A DNA stretch of 64,000 nucleotides from Xanthomonas sontii (GTDB taxonomy: Bacteria; Pseudomonadota; Gammaproteobacteria; Xanthomonadales; Xanthomonadaceae), in assembly GCF_040529055.1 (NCBI RefSeq), contig NZ_CP132342.1:3346001-3410000 (forward strand), read 5' to 3'. The notes beneath the pieces are model-generated. The model was not told the origin of the DNA, did not search any database, and saw only the letters and a program-made list of their open reading frames with translations. A program made the translations under genes and the position numbers. Within the stretch, counting starts at the first letter, position 1. Every line of letters begins with the position of its first letter. Shown piece after piece: positions 35,305-44,503 of this stretch.

Positions 35305-35432
35305 CGAGCGCACGCTTTTTGTCTACACCGGTGCGTGCCGACAGGGCCTGGGGAGGTCCGTCGGCGCTTCAGAGGGATCGCTCGGTGCATGCGCCGATCG
35401 CTGAAGTCGCAAAACCGAACGGGGAAACCGCA
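35305..35432 (+). ncRNA. Conserved structured 5' leader of mcp2 (candidate cis-regulatory RNA)
   Basis: The leader has the same block order as the mcp1 leader. Stem 1 is GCCGAC (35337-35342) with GTCGGC (35360-35365); the inner helix GGCC/GGTC carries the identical loop TGGGGA. Relative to mcp1, three base pairs change on both sides (T-A to C-G, G-C to A-T, inner C-G to G-C), which supports the fold. Stem 2 GCTTC/GAAGT is also kept, and ACGGGGAAA follows. Confidence 0.55.
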
Positions 35433-35850
35433 GCCCTGACGACTGTTCCTTTTCGCGCCTGCCTTCGGCACGCGCGCAGCTTCGACTTGCCGTTCCTTGG
35501 TCCGTTTCGTCAGCTTGCCTACACCCGGGATCTCCGGCGCGCCACAACACGCGTCGTTCCTTCATTCGTACACGGGGGCCCATCATGCACGCGGTCTTGC
35601 GACACCGAAGACGCATCCACCGAGTGATCGACCGACAGCATCGGCGATTGCAGGCGGAACTCGGGCATGCCAACGCCATGGTCACCGTCGCGAGTGCGGC
35701 GCTTTCGCACGACCCGCCTGTCGCGTCGCCAGTCATCACGCCATGTGACTGTCGCCGCCCCCAGCGCAGGCCGTCCGCGACTGCCCGTGTCAACCGCCGA
35801 CGTCGCATTCCTGCGCGCCGAGCAGCCTTTTCGCCCCTTGGAGATGTGAA
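35433..35850 (+). other. Remainder of mcp2 leader; no confident gene
   Basis: No recognisable gene. A short Arg-rich open frame from ATG 35585 to 35854 ends in an ATGA overlap with mcp2, with GGGGG just upstream; its product resembles nothing known to me, and it is treated as doubtful. Confidence 0.4.
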
Positions 35851-38112
35851 ATGACCCGCCTTCTGCAACGCTACAACGTCGGTGTCCGCCTGTCGGCGGC
35901 CTTCGGCGTGCTGATTCTTCTTTCGGTGGTCCTGGTGATCATCGGGCTGTCCGGCATGGCCGAGGCGCGCAAGCACCTGGACATGATCGTGCTGGACCGC
36001 ATGGCGAAGATCGAATTCAGCAACCAGATGCTCGACGCCAACTCCTCCGTGCTGGTTGCGCTGAGCACCTATACCACCTCCACCAACGCGACGATGCGGC
36101 AAGAGGCGCTGGAGACCTTCAATCGGCAGCGCGAGCGCTACGCCGAGGCCCGCGCCAAGATCGACAAGCTGTCCAGCACCGCCGGCGGCCGCGTCATCCG
36201 CGCCGACATGGACGCCAAGCGCGCCGCTGCGAAACAGATCAACGACGCCATCGTCGCGCTGGGCGAAAAGGGCGAGAATGCCCAGGCGCTGGAGATGCTC
36301 AATCGCGAAGCGCTGCCGGCAACCCTGGCGTGGCAGAGCAAGATCCGCGAGTTCGCCGATCGGCAGAAGTCGCAGGCTGCCGAAGGCTATCAAGCGGCGC
36401 TGGACGCGATGCACCGTGGCCGCATGCTGCTGATCGGCGGTACCGTGCTGGCCCTGGTGCTCAGCGCCTTGCTGGCGCTGACCATCACCCGCAGCCTGAC
36501 CACACCGCTGGGCCTGGCCACCCGCACCGCCGAGGCCATCGCCAATGGCGACATGCACAATGCCGTGCGCACCGAGGCCCGCGACGAAACCGGCCGCCTA
36601 TTGAACGCCATGGGCCGCATGCAGCAGCAGTTGCAGGCCGTGCTGGCCGCACAGGCCGACATGGCCCAGCGCCACGACGCCGGCCAGATCAGCTACCGCA
36701 TGGACGAAACCGTGTTCCCGGGCGACTACGGCCGCATGGTCCGCGACAGCAATGCGCTGGCCGCCGCGCACATCGCGGTGACCGAGCGCCTGGCGCAGAT
36801 CATGGGCCGCTATGCCATCGGCGACCTGTCCGAGAACATGGACCGTCTGCCAGGCGAGAAAGCCCGCCTCACCGAGACGATGGACACGGTCAAGCACAAC
36901 CTGACCGCGATGAACAGCGAGATCAACCATCTGGCTGGCGCCGCTGCCGCGGGCGACTTCAGCGTGCGTGGCGATACCGAGCGCTTCCAGTACGACTTCC
37001 GCCTGATGGTCGACAGCCTCAACCAGTTGATGGCCACCGCCGACGGCAACCTGCAGGCGCTGTCGTCCCTGCTGCAGTCGATCGCTGCCGGCGACCTGAC
37101 CGTGCGCATGCACGGCGACTTCCAGGGCGTGTTCGCGACCATGCGCGACGATGCCAATGCCACCACCGAGCAGTTGGCCGCCATCGTCGCGCGCATCCAG
37201 ACCGCCGCGGTCAGCATCAATGCCGCCGCCAGCGAGATCGCCACCGGCAACGACGATCTGTCGCGCCGCACCGAGCAGCAAGCCGCCAGCCTCGAAGAAA
37301 CCGCTGCGTCGATGGAAGAGCTGACCTCCACGGTCAAGCAGAACGCCGAACACGCCCGCCAGGCCAACCAGCTTGCGACCGGCGCCGCCTCGGTCGCCTC
37401 GCAGGGTGGCACTGTGGTCGGCCAGGTGGTCGAGACCATGAGTGGCATCGAGGCCTCCTCGCGCAAGATCGCCGACATCATCTCGGTGATCGACGGCATC
37501 GCCTTCCAGACCAACATCCTGGCCTTGAACGCGGCAGTGGAAGCGGCGCGTGCCGGCGAGCAGGGCCGTGGCTTCGCCGTGGTCGCCAGCGAAGTGCGTA
37601 CCCTCGCCCAGCGCTCGTCGAATGCGGCCAAGGAGATCAAGGACCTGATCGACGACTCGGTCGGCCGCGTCGCCACCGGGTCGGCACTGGTCGACCAGGC
37701 CGGCAAGACCATGCACGAGATCGTGGCCTCGGTGCAGCGTGTCACCGACATCATGGGCGAGATCTCCGCCGCCTCGCAGGAACAGTCGGCCGGCATCGAG
37801 CAGGTCAACCAGACCGTCATGCAGATGGACGAAGCCACCCAGCAGAACGCCGCCCTGGTGGAAGAAGCCACCGCCGCCGCGCGGTCGATGGAGGATCAGG
37901 CCGGCCAGCTGAGCCAGGCCGTGGCCCTGTTCAAGATCGACCAGCAGGCGCCGACGGCACCGCGCAGCGCCGCACCGCCGGCCGCGCTCGCCACCGCCAG
38001 CGTCAAGCGACCGGCCAAGGCACCGGTCAAACCCCTCGCACAGGGCGCGCGCACCGCACCCAAGCGTGCCGTTGTCGCCGTCGCCGCCAATACCGACTGG
38101 CAAGAGTTCTGA
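35851..38112 (+). CDS. Methyl-accepting chemotaxis protein 2 (four-helix sensor, tandem HAMP)
   Basis: This 753-residue receptor starts [19 protein letters not shown], like mcp1, and has TM1 near 15-38, a helical periplasmic domain and TM2 near 190-212. Its linker is the other type ([36 protein letters not shown]) shared with mcp3, 4, 5 and 9, so it is a mosaic of an mcp1-like sensor on a different linker. The signalling tip is standard and the C-terminus is DWQEF. A GGAG lies 10 bases before the ATG. Confidence 0.93.
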   Translation: MTRLLQRYNVGVRLSAAFGVLILLSVVLVIIGLSGMAEARKHLDMIVLDRMAKIEFSNQMLDANSSVLVALSTYTTSTNATMRQEALETFNRQRERYAEARAKIDKLSSTAGGRVIRADMDAKRAAAKQINDAIVALGEKGENAQALEMLNREALPATLAWQSKIREFADRQKSQAAEGYQAALDAMHRGRMLLIGGTVLALVLSALLALTITRSLTTPLGLATRTAEAIANGDMHNAVRTEARDETGRLLNAMGRMQQQLQAVLAAQADMAQRHDAGQISYRMDETVFPGDYGRMVRDSNALAAAHIAVTERLAQIMGRYAIGDLSENMDRLPGEKARLTETMDTVKHNLTAMNSEINHLAGAAAAGDFSVRGDTERFQYDFRLMVDSLNQLMATADGNLQALSSLLQSIAAGDLTVRMHGDFQGVFATMRDDANATTEQLAAIVARIQTAAVSINAAASEIATGNDDLSRRTEQQAASLEETAASMEELTSTVKQNAEHARQANQLATGAASVASQGGTVVGQVVETMSGIEASSRKIADIISVIDGIAFQTNILALNAAVEAARAGEQGRGFAVVASEVRTLAQRSSNAAKEIKDLIDDSVGRVATGSALVDQAGKTMHEIVASVQRVTDIMGEISAASQEQSAGIEQVNQTVMQMDEATQQNAALVEEATAAARSMEDQAGQLSQAVALFKIDQQAPTAPRSAAPPAALATASVKRPAKAPVKPLAQGARTAPKRAVVAVAANTDWQEF

Positions 38113-38119
38113 TCGGCCG

Positions 38120-38149
38120 GGTGGCCACGCCGACAGCGGCGTGGCCACC
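38120..38149 (+). terminator. Hairpin without T-tract after mcp2
   Basis: A perfect 12-bp stem GGTGGCCACGCC / GGCGTGGCCACC with a 6-base loop starts 7 bases after the stop. No T-run follows. Confidence 0.5.
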
Positions 38150-38625
38150 GTATCGTCTCGTCGCACCTTCTTTGCGCTTTTGCAGCTCGGCGTTCTTCTT
38201 CGCAGAACGTCCCGATGTCTGCCGACGTCGCAGGCACATGCCCTGCACTCCAGTGTTCAAGCCTGGATCATGCTGAAAAGCGCCCAAGCGTCATCACTCA
38301 ACGGCAAGCGATCCTTGCACCGGCATGGCGCATCGGCCGCAATGCGTCAAACACCCGCAGCGTCCCGCAAAGAACCCGCCAACTGCTTCGGGGAAGACGC
38401 TTCCGGCGCTTCTCCGCCAGTGGCAAGCGCTTCCTCGTCCCGCCGATGTCCCCACCAGCCTGTTCCGAGCATCCGCGTTCCGCACCCCGGCTGCCGACCG
38501 AATCGACGGCCCGGGCGCTGTACGCCTGCCCGTCCTGGACCGGGACATGCGGCTCGCGCAATCCACCTCTGCCTGGCATGCCAGCCGATCTCGGTGTGCG
38601 CCGCTCAATCTGCGCGCCAAAAAGA
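38150..38625. other. Intergenic region upstream of mcp3; nothing recognised
   Basis: These 476 bases hold no gene with a ribosome binding site or familiar product. Base composition is less GC-biased at third positions than the flanking genes. The mcp3 promoter lies at its right end. Confidence 0.6.
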
Positions 38626-38652
38626 TCAAGTTTTGTGATTCGTTGCCGATAA
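38626..38652 (+). promoter_or_regulatory. Sigma-28 promoter for mcp3
   Basis: TCAAGTTT-N11-GCCGATAA differs from the textbook FliA consensus at one position only. It is the best match in the window; the predicted start is near 38659. Confidence 0.92.
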
Positions 38653-38743
38653 ACGCAAACCAAAGTCGCATTCACGTTACGTATGGCACATGACCACCCG
38701 CCAATACATGCCCCTCCCCATCTCACCTGACCTGAGGAAAGAC

Positions 38744-41584
38744 ATGACTATGCCCCGCCCCCATCGCACCAGCAGTGTCGTCACGCGCCTGATGATTGGT
38801 GTGTCTGCAATCGCGGCCCTGTGCTTCGGCATTACCGCGCTCCTGATCTATGCAAAAAGCAGCCAGGCGTTGTTGACCTCGGCCAAGGCCGGCATGACCA
38901 ACGCCGCCTACCTGGAAGCCAAGCGCATCGCAGGCGACATGAACACCGCGTTTTCCGCCAATCAGGCATTGGCGAACGCCATGCTGGTACAGCGCACCCA
39001 GGACGGCAATGCGCGCGCGAACGCCAGCGAGATCATGCGCAGGGAACTGCAGCAACATCCCGATTGGACCGCCATGGGAACCATGTGGGAACCGCAGGCA
39101 TTCGATGGAAAGGACACGCAGTACGCGGGCAGCGAGGGGCATGACGCCAGCGGCCGTTACATGGTCTATTGGGCCTGGCAAGGCGACAAGCTGATCCGCC
39201 AGCCACAGCTCGACTACGCCACGCCGGGCGCTGGCGACTGGTACCTGCGTCCGAGCAAGGAGCGCAGGCAGGCGCTGATCGAGCCGTATTACTACGATAT
39301 CGGCGGCAGCAAGGTCCTCATTACGACATTGAGCACCCCGGTGATCGAGAACGGCAAGCTGCTTGCGGTGATGAATACCGACATCGGCCTCGCCAAGTTG
39401 CAGGAACGCCTGTCGAAATTGCACCCGCTCGGCGTCGGACACGTACGGCTACTTTCGCCTGGCGGCGCGATCATCGCCGACCGCGACCCTGCACTGGTCG
39501 GCAAGAGGCTCGATGACGCCGCGAGCCATGCCTTGCTCGCCCAGATCGCCAAGGGCGAGACCGTCGACCGCGAGACCGTCGATGCGAAGACCGGCGATAC
39601 CGATGTCGAGATTTACGTGCCCTTGCAGATCGGCCAGGCGCAGGAGCATTTCGCACTGGGTGTCGCGGTGCCGAAGGCGGTGTTGATGGCGCAGGCGCGC
39701 AACCTGCTGTGGACCATCGCCGCGGTCGGCCTGTGCGCGGCGCTGCTGCTCAGCGGCGGCCTTTATCTGCTGCTGCGCCGGCTGGTGGTCAAGCCGTTGG
39801 CCAGCGCGGTGGAGGTCTCCAGCGCAGTGGCCGCCGGCCGCCTGGACAGCCGCATCCAATACGCGCGCAACGACGAGCTGGGGCAATTGCTGGGATCGCT
39901 GCAGCGCATGCAGCAGCAGCTGCGCGCGGTGCTCGACGCACAGAAGGAGATGGCCCAGCGCCACGATGCCGGCGAGATCAGCTACCGCATGGACGAGAGC
40001 AGCTTCCCCGGCGACTACGGGCGCATGGTCCACGACAGCAACGCGCTGGTCGCCTCGCATATCGCGGTGACCGAGCGTCTGGCGCAGATCATGGGCCGCT
40101 ATGCCATCGGCGACCTGTCCGAGGATATGGATCGGCTGCCCGGCGAAAAGGCGGTGCTCACCGAAACCATGGACACGGTCAAGCGCAACCTGACCGCGAT
40201 GAACAGCGAGATCAAGCACCTGGCCGTCGCCGCCGCGGCGGGCGACTTCAGCGTGCGTGGCGACGCCGAACGCTTCCAGTACGACTTCCGCCTGATGGTC
40301 GAGAGCCTCAACCAGCTGATGGCCACCGCCGACGGCAACCTGCAGGCGCTGTCGTCCCTGCTGCAGTCGATCGCCGCCGGCGACCTGACCGTGCGCATGC
40401 AAGGCGACTTCCATGGCGTGTTCGCGACCATGCGCGACGATGCCAACGCCACCACCGAACAACTGGCGGCCATCGTCGCGCGCATCCAGACTGCCGCGGT
40501 CAGCATCAACGCCGCCGCCAGCGAGATCGCCACCGGCAACGACGATCTGTCGCGCCGCACCGAGCAGCAGGCGGCCAGCCTGGAAGAAACCGCCGCGTCG
40601 ATGGAAGAGCTGACCTCCACGGTCAAGCAGAACGCCGAACACGCCCGCCAGGCCAACCAACTCGCCACCGGCGCCGCGTCGGTCGCCTCGCAGGGTGGCA
40701 CGGTGGTCGGCCAGGTGGTCGAGACCATGAGCGGCATCGAGGCCTCCTCGCGCAAGATCGCCGACATCATCAGCGTCATCGACGGCATCGCGTTCCAGAC
40801 CAACATCCTGGCGCTCAACGCGGCGGTGGAAGCGGCGCGTGCCGGCGAGCAGGGCCGCGGCTTCGCCGTGGTGGCCAGCGAAGTGCGCACCCTCGCCCAA
40901 CGCTCGTCGAATGCGGCCAAGGAGATCAAGGACCTGATCGACGACTCGGTCGGCCGCGTCGCCACCGGGTCGGCGCTGGTCGATCAGGCCGGCAAGACCA
41001 TGCACGAGATCGTCGCCTCGGTGCAGCGCGTCACCGACATCATGGGCGAGATCTCCGCCGCCTCGCAGGAACAGTCGGCCGGCATCGAGCAGGTCAACCA
41101 GACCGTGATGCAGATGGACGAGGCCACCCAGCAGAACGCTGCCCTGGTGGAAGAAGCCACCGCCGCCGCGCGTTCGATGGAAGACCAGGCCGGCCAGCTG
41201 AGCCAGGCCGTGGCCCTGTTCAAGATCGACCAGCAGGCACCGACGGCACCGCGCCGCGCCGCGCCGCGCCGCCAGCCGCGCTCGCCAGCGTCGGCGCCAA
41301 GCGACCGGCCAAGATGCCTGCACCACCAGCGGTCGCACGCCGGCCGGTGGCCGTTGCTGCAGCCAAGACCACAGACTTGGTTGCGGGCGGTGGCGACTGG
41401 CAGGAGTTCTGATCGCGCTTCACCGCGCATCCCACTGACACGGGTAACGAAGCCCGGGGGCGCCAGCTCCCGGGCTCTTTTTTTGAGTCATTCCACACGG
41501 CTGGAGGCGAATCGACGGGCGTGGCGCCCGGAAAAGCGCGACGCCTATCCCTGTCGGAGTGAAGCCAACGTGAAGCGAATCTAA
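38744..41584 (+). CDS. Methyl-accepting chemotaxis protein 3 (dCache sensor), frameshifted at its 3' end
   Basis: The 946-residue reading has TM1 near 14-36, a periplasmic dCache domain of about 270 residues ([45 protein letters not shown]), TM2, HAMP, the YRMDE-type linker and a complete signalling domain. ATG 38744 was chosen over 38690 because GAGG precedes it by 6 bases and the N-terminus then aligns with mcp5. At 41251-41270 four GCGCC units shift the frame; with three units the protein would end GGGDWQEF with stop at 41412. As read, it runs in a foreign frame to 41584, through the terminator. Confidence 0.85.
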   Translation: MTMPRPHRTSSVVTRLMIGVSAIAALCFGITALLIYAKSSQALLTSAKAGMTNAAYLEAKRIAGDMNTAFSANQALANAMLVQRTQDGNARANASEIMRRELQQHPDWTAMGTMWEPQAFDGKDTQYAGSEGHDASGRYMVYWAWQGDKLIRQPQLDYATPGAGDWYLRPSKERRQALIEPYYYDIGGSKVLITTLSTPVIENGKLLAVMNTDIGLAKLQERLSKLHPLGVGHVRLLSPGGAIIADRDPALVGKRLDDAASHALLAQIAKGETVDRETVDAKTGDTDVEIYVPLQIGQAQEHFALGVAVPKAVLMAQARNLLWTIAAVGLCAALLLSGGLYLLLRRLVVKPLASAVEVSSAVAAGRLDSRIQYARNDELGQLLGSLQRMQQQLRAVLDAQKEMAQRHDAGEISYRMDESSFPGDYGRMVHDSNALVASHIAVTERLAQIMGRYAIGDLSEDMDRLPGEKAVLTETMDTVKRNLTAMNSEIKHLAVAAAAGDFSVRGDAERFQYDFRLMVESLNQLMATADGNLQALSSLLQSIAAGDLTVRMQGDFHGVFATMRDDANATTEQLAAIVARIQTAAVSINAAASEIATGNDDLSRRTEQQAASLEETAASMEELTSTVKQNAEHARQANQLATGAASVASQGGTVVGQVVETMSGIEASSRKIADIISVIDGIAFQTNILALNAAVEAARAGEQGRGFAVVASEVRTLAQRSSNAAKEIKDLIDDSVGRVATGSALVDQAGKTMHEIVASVQRVTDIMGEISAASQEQSAGIEQVNQTVMQMDEATQQNAALVEEATAAARSMEDQAGQLSQAVALFKIDQQAPTAPRRAAPRRQPRSPASAPSDRPRCLHHQRSHAGRWPLLQPRPQTWLRAVATGRSSDRASPRIPLTRVTKPGGASSRALFLSHSTRLEANRRAWRPEKRDAYPCRSEANVKRI
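41251..41270 (+). repeat. Pentanucleotide repeat (GCGCC)x4 in mcp3
   Basis: Four perfect tandem GCGCC units. Five bases is not a multiple of three, so each unit gained or lost changes the frame. Three units would restore the tail homologous to mcp2 (PPAALAS ... DWQEF). Confidence 0.9.
41451..41487 (+). terminator. Rho-independent terminator after the ancestral mcp3 stop
   Basis: A stem AGCCCGGGGG / CTCCCGGGCT (loop CGCCAG) is followed by CTTTTTTT. It lies 38 bases after the ancestral stop at 41412 but 97 bases before the stop of the frame as read. Confidence 0.92.
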
Positions 41585-41602
41585 ATCCGCACCATCCCGC
41601 CT

Positions 41603-41629
41603 TAAAGAACAGAGTGCGCACGCCGATAC
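41603..41629 (+). promoter_or_regulatory. Sigma-28 promoter for mcp4
   Basis: TAAAGAAC-N11-GCCGATAC with exact spacing. The predicted start is near 41636. Confidence 0.88.
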
Positions 41630-41877
41630 GGGGGTAGCGCACACAAATTGTCTACAAATTTGAACAAGAGTTGCCACAAAACAACCAAAGCAAGACAAGC
41701 CAAATCGTAAAGGAAGTCTAAATCGTCAATGCCTATTGAAAAGACAAGAACTATCAACTGAGCTTTTCGACTTGCAACAGAAACAGATAGGGCACCGCCC
41801 AGCGCCTCCGCGGACATCGACTCAGGCAAGGGGGTACGCCATCCCCAACGCTTCACCTTTCCACCAGGACTCCGACG
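41630..41877 (+). other. A-rich 5' leader of mcp4
   Basis: This 248-base leader starts with AGCGCACACAAATTGTCTACA, which resembles the first box of the mcp1 and mcp2 leaders in split form (GCGCAC ... TTGTCTACA). It is then strikingly A-rich to about 41770, against the GC-rich background. A ten-codon open frame MPIEKTRTIN begins at 41729 after AGGAAG. The structured part of the mcp1/mcp2 leaders is absent. Confidence 0.5.
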
Positions 41878-44121
41878 ATGACGCTCAAGAATCTCAGTCT
41901 CTCCGCCAGGCTCGCGCTCAGCTTTGCCGTAATCGTGCTGATCACGGTGGTCATCGGCTCGATCAGCCTGAGCAGCCTGTCTTCGCTCAACAGCGCCGCC
42001 GACATGAACGACCATACCTACAAGGTGATGGCCACCGGCGACATGATGGAAATCGATGCCCTCAACGTCGAGACCGGCTCGCGTGGCTATCTGCTGGCGG
42101 GCGAGCAGCAGCATCTGCAACCGTTCACCACGGGCGTCGCCGAATTCGAAAAGAACTTCGCCGAGGCCAAGCGCCTGACCGCGGACAATCCACGCCAGCA
42201 GGCGCGGCTGGAGAAGGTGCACGCGGCGTTCGATGACCTGGTCGGCATCGAGAAGCAGATCATCGCGCTGCGCGCCCAATCCGACGACCCGGCAAAGATC
42301 ACCGCGGCGTTCAGCCAGGCCCGCGATCGCAAGGCGATGCAGGAGATCCGCGGCCTGCTCGGCGACTTCAGCAACGAGGAGCGCGGCCTGCTGGCCAAGC
42401 GCACCGAGACCCTGACCGCCGTGCGCGCGCAGAACAAGTGGGCGGTCCTGCTGGGCAACCTGCTGGTGATCGTGGCCGCGGTCGGCATGGCGATCGTGAT
42501 CCGCCGCCAGTTGCTCAAGCGCCTCGGCACCGCGATCGGCGTGGCCGACGCCATCGCCCGCGGCAAGCTCGACAATGCGATCGACCTGCGCAGCAAGGAC
42601 GAGGCCGGCGTGCTGCTGCTGAGCATGGACAAGATGCAGAGCCAGTTGCAGGCGGTGCTCGCCGCGCAGGCGGAGATGGCCCAGCGCCATGACGCCGGCC
42701 AGATCAGCTACCGCATGGACGAAACCGTGTTCCCGGGCGACTACGGGCGCATGGTCCGCGACAGCAACGCGCTGGCCGCCTCGCATATCGCGGTCAAGAT
42801 GCGCCTGGCGCAGATCATGGGCCGTTACGCGATCGGCGACCTGTCCGAGGACATGGACCGCCTGCCCGGCGAAAAGGCCGTGCTCACCGAAACCATGGAC
42901 ACGGTCAAGCACAACCTGACCGCGATGAACAGCGAGATCAAGCACCTGGCCGGTGCGGCGGCCGCCGGCGACTTCAGCGTGCGTGGCGATACCGAGCGCT
43001 TCCAGTACGACTTCCGCCTGATGGTCGAGAGCCTCAACCAGTTGATGGCCACCGCCGACGGCAACCTGCAGGCGTTGTCGGCACTGCTGCAGTCCATCGC
43101 CGCCGGCGACCTGACCGCGCGCATGCACGGCCAGTTCCAGGGCGTGTTCGCGACCATGCGCGACGATGCCAACGCCACCGCCGAACAGCTCGCGGCGATC
43201 GTCGCGCGGATCCAGACCGCGGCGGTCAGCATCAACGGCGCCGCCAGCGAGATCGCCGCCGGCAACGACGATCTGTCGCGCCGGACCGAACAACAGGCCG
43301 CCAGCCTCGAAGAAACCGCCGCGTCGATGGAGGAACTGACCTCCACCGTCAAGCAGAACGCCGAGCACGCCCGCCAGGCCAACCAGCTCGCCACCGGTGC
43401 AGCCACGGTTGCCTCGCAGGGCGGCGCGGTGGTCGGCCAGGTGGTCGAGACCATGAGCGGGATCGAGGCGTCCTCGAAGAAGATCGCCGACATCATCAGC
43501 GTCATCGACGGCATCGCCTTCCAGACCAACATTCTTGCCTTGAATGCGGCGGTGGAAGCGGCGCGTGCCGGCGAACAGGGCCGTGGCTTCGCCGTGGTCG
43601 CCAGCGAGGTGCGTACCCTCGCCCAGCGCTCGGCCAACGCCGCCAAGGAGATCAAGGGCCTGATCGACGACTCGGTCGGCCGTGTCGCCCAGGGTTCGGC
43701 GCTGGTCGACCAGGCGGGCAAGACCATGCAGGAGATCGTGACCTCGGTGCAGCGCGTGACCGACATCATGGGCGAGATCGCCGCCGCCTCGCAGGAGCAG
43801 TCGGCCGGTATCGAGCAGGTCAACCAGACCGTCACCCAGATGGACGAGACCACCCAGCAGAACGCCGCGCTGGTGGAGGAAGCCACCGCCGCCGCACGTT
43901 CGATGGAAGAACAGGCCGGCCAGCTGAGCCAGGCCGTGGCGGTGTTCAAGATCGAGGCGAGCAGCGCCCCGCTCGGCCATCCGGCTGTCCCCAGCGCACC
44001 GAGCCGCCCGGCCGCCCGGTCGGCGGCCAAGCCGGTGGCCAAGCCCGCCGCCCGTCCGGTCCGGCAATCGGCCCGGCCGGTCGCGGTCGCGGCAGGCGAC
44101 GACAGCTGGCAGGAGTTCTGA
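41878..44121 (+). CDS. Methyl-accepting chemotaxis protein 4 (CHASE3-like sensor)
   Basis: This 747-residue receptor has TM1 near 10-32 ([20 protein letters not shown]). Its periplasmic domain carries the CHASE3 signature [20 protein letters not shown], unlike any other receptor here. TM2 lies near 190-205, then HAMP, the [15 protein letters not shown] linker and a standard signalling domain. The C-terminus SWQEF fits the xWxxF CheR-binding pentapeptide. An AGGA lies 9-10 bases before the ATG. Confidence 0.93.
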   Translation: MTLKNLSLSARLALSFAVIVLITVVIGSISLSSLSSLNSAADMNDHTYKVMATGDMMEIDALNVETGSRGYLLAGEQQHLQPFTTGVAEFEKNFAEAKRLTADNPRQQARLEKVHAAFDDLVGIEKQIIALRAQSDDPAKITAAFSQARDRKAMQEIRGLLGDFSNEERGLLAKRTETLTAVRAQNKWAVLLGNLLVIVAAVGMAIVIRRQLLKRLGTAIGVADAIARGKLDNAIDLRSKDEAGVLLLSMDKMQSQLQAVLAAQAEMAQRHDAGQISYRMDETVFPGDYGRMVRDSNALAASHIAVKMRLAQIMGRYAIGDLSEDMDRLPGEKAVLTETMDTVKHNLTAMNSEIKHLAGAAAAGDFSVRGDTERFQYDFRLMVESLNQLMATADGNLQALSALLQSIAAGDLTARMHGQFQGVFATMRDDANATAEQLAAIVARIQTAAVSINGAASEIAAGNDDLSRRTEQQAASLEETAASMEELTSTVKQNAEHARQANQLATGAATVASQGGAVVGQVVETMSGIEASSKKIADIISVIDGIAFQTNILALNAAVEAARAGEQGRGFAVVASEVRTLAQRSANAAKEIKGLIDDSVGRVAQGSALVDQAGKTMQEIVTSVQRVTDIMGEIAAASQEQSAGIEQVNQTVTQMDETTQQNAALVEEATAAARSMEEQAGQLSQAVAVFKIEASSAPLGHPAVPSAPSRPAARSAAKPVAKPAARPVRQSARPVAVAAGDDSWQEF

Positions 44122-44152
44122 GCACGCGCCGTCGCCGCCGGTCCGCGTCGAC

Positions 44153-44184
44153 GGCCCCGGGAGCGATCGCTCCCGGGGCTTTTT
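44153..44184 (+). terminator. Rho-independent terminator after mcp4
   Basis: Self-complementary arms GCCCCGGGAGCG / CGCTCCCGGGGC are followed by TTTTTCGTT, 32 bases after the stop. Confidence 0.92.
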
Positions 44185-44371
44185 CGTTGTCATCGTCCTG
44201 TCGGCCGCCGAGCCGCCTTGGTCGTGCGGCTCGGCGCCGCGCCCGACGCTCGACATGCCGTGATCGGGGACCGATCGCGATGCGGTGGCGTCCACCGCGA
44301 CCGACAGAGCATCCGGTTCCGGCCGCAGGGCCGGTGCCGGGCGCGTGTGGCGTTGCACCACAAACACGCCC

Positions 44372-44398
44372 TACATTTCTGGGACGCCGTGCCGATAA
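44372..44398 (+). promoter_or_regulatory. Sigma-28 promoter for mcp5
   Basis: TACATTTC-N11-GCCGATAA has a perfect -10 and a weaker -35. The 44185-44371 stretch before it holds no visible gene. Confidence 0.7.
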
Positions 44399-44503
44399 CC
44401 GGAAGGTCGCGCACGTCTCCGCTCCGGTCTGCTGTGCCCGCAGGCAACAGGCTCCGGTCCACGACAGCGCGATCTTTCCCTCCTCGCCATCGAGACGACC
44501 GCG

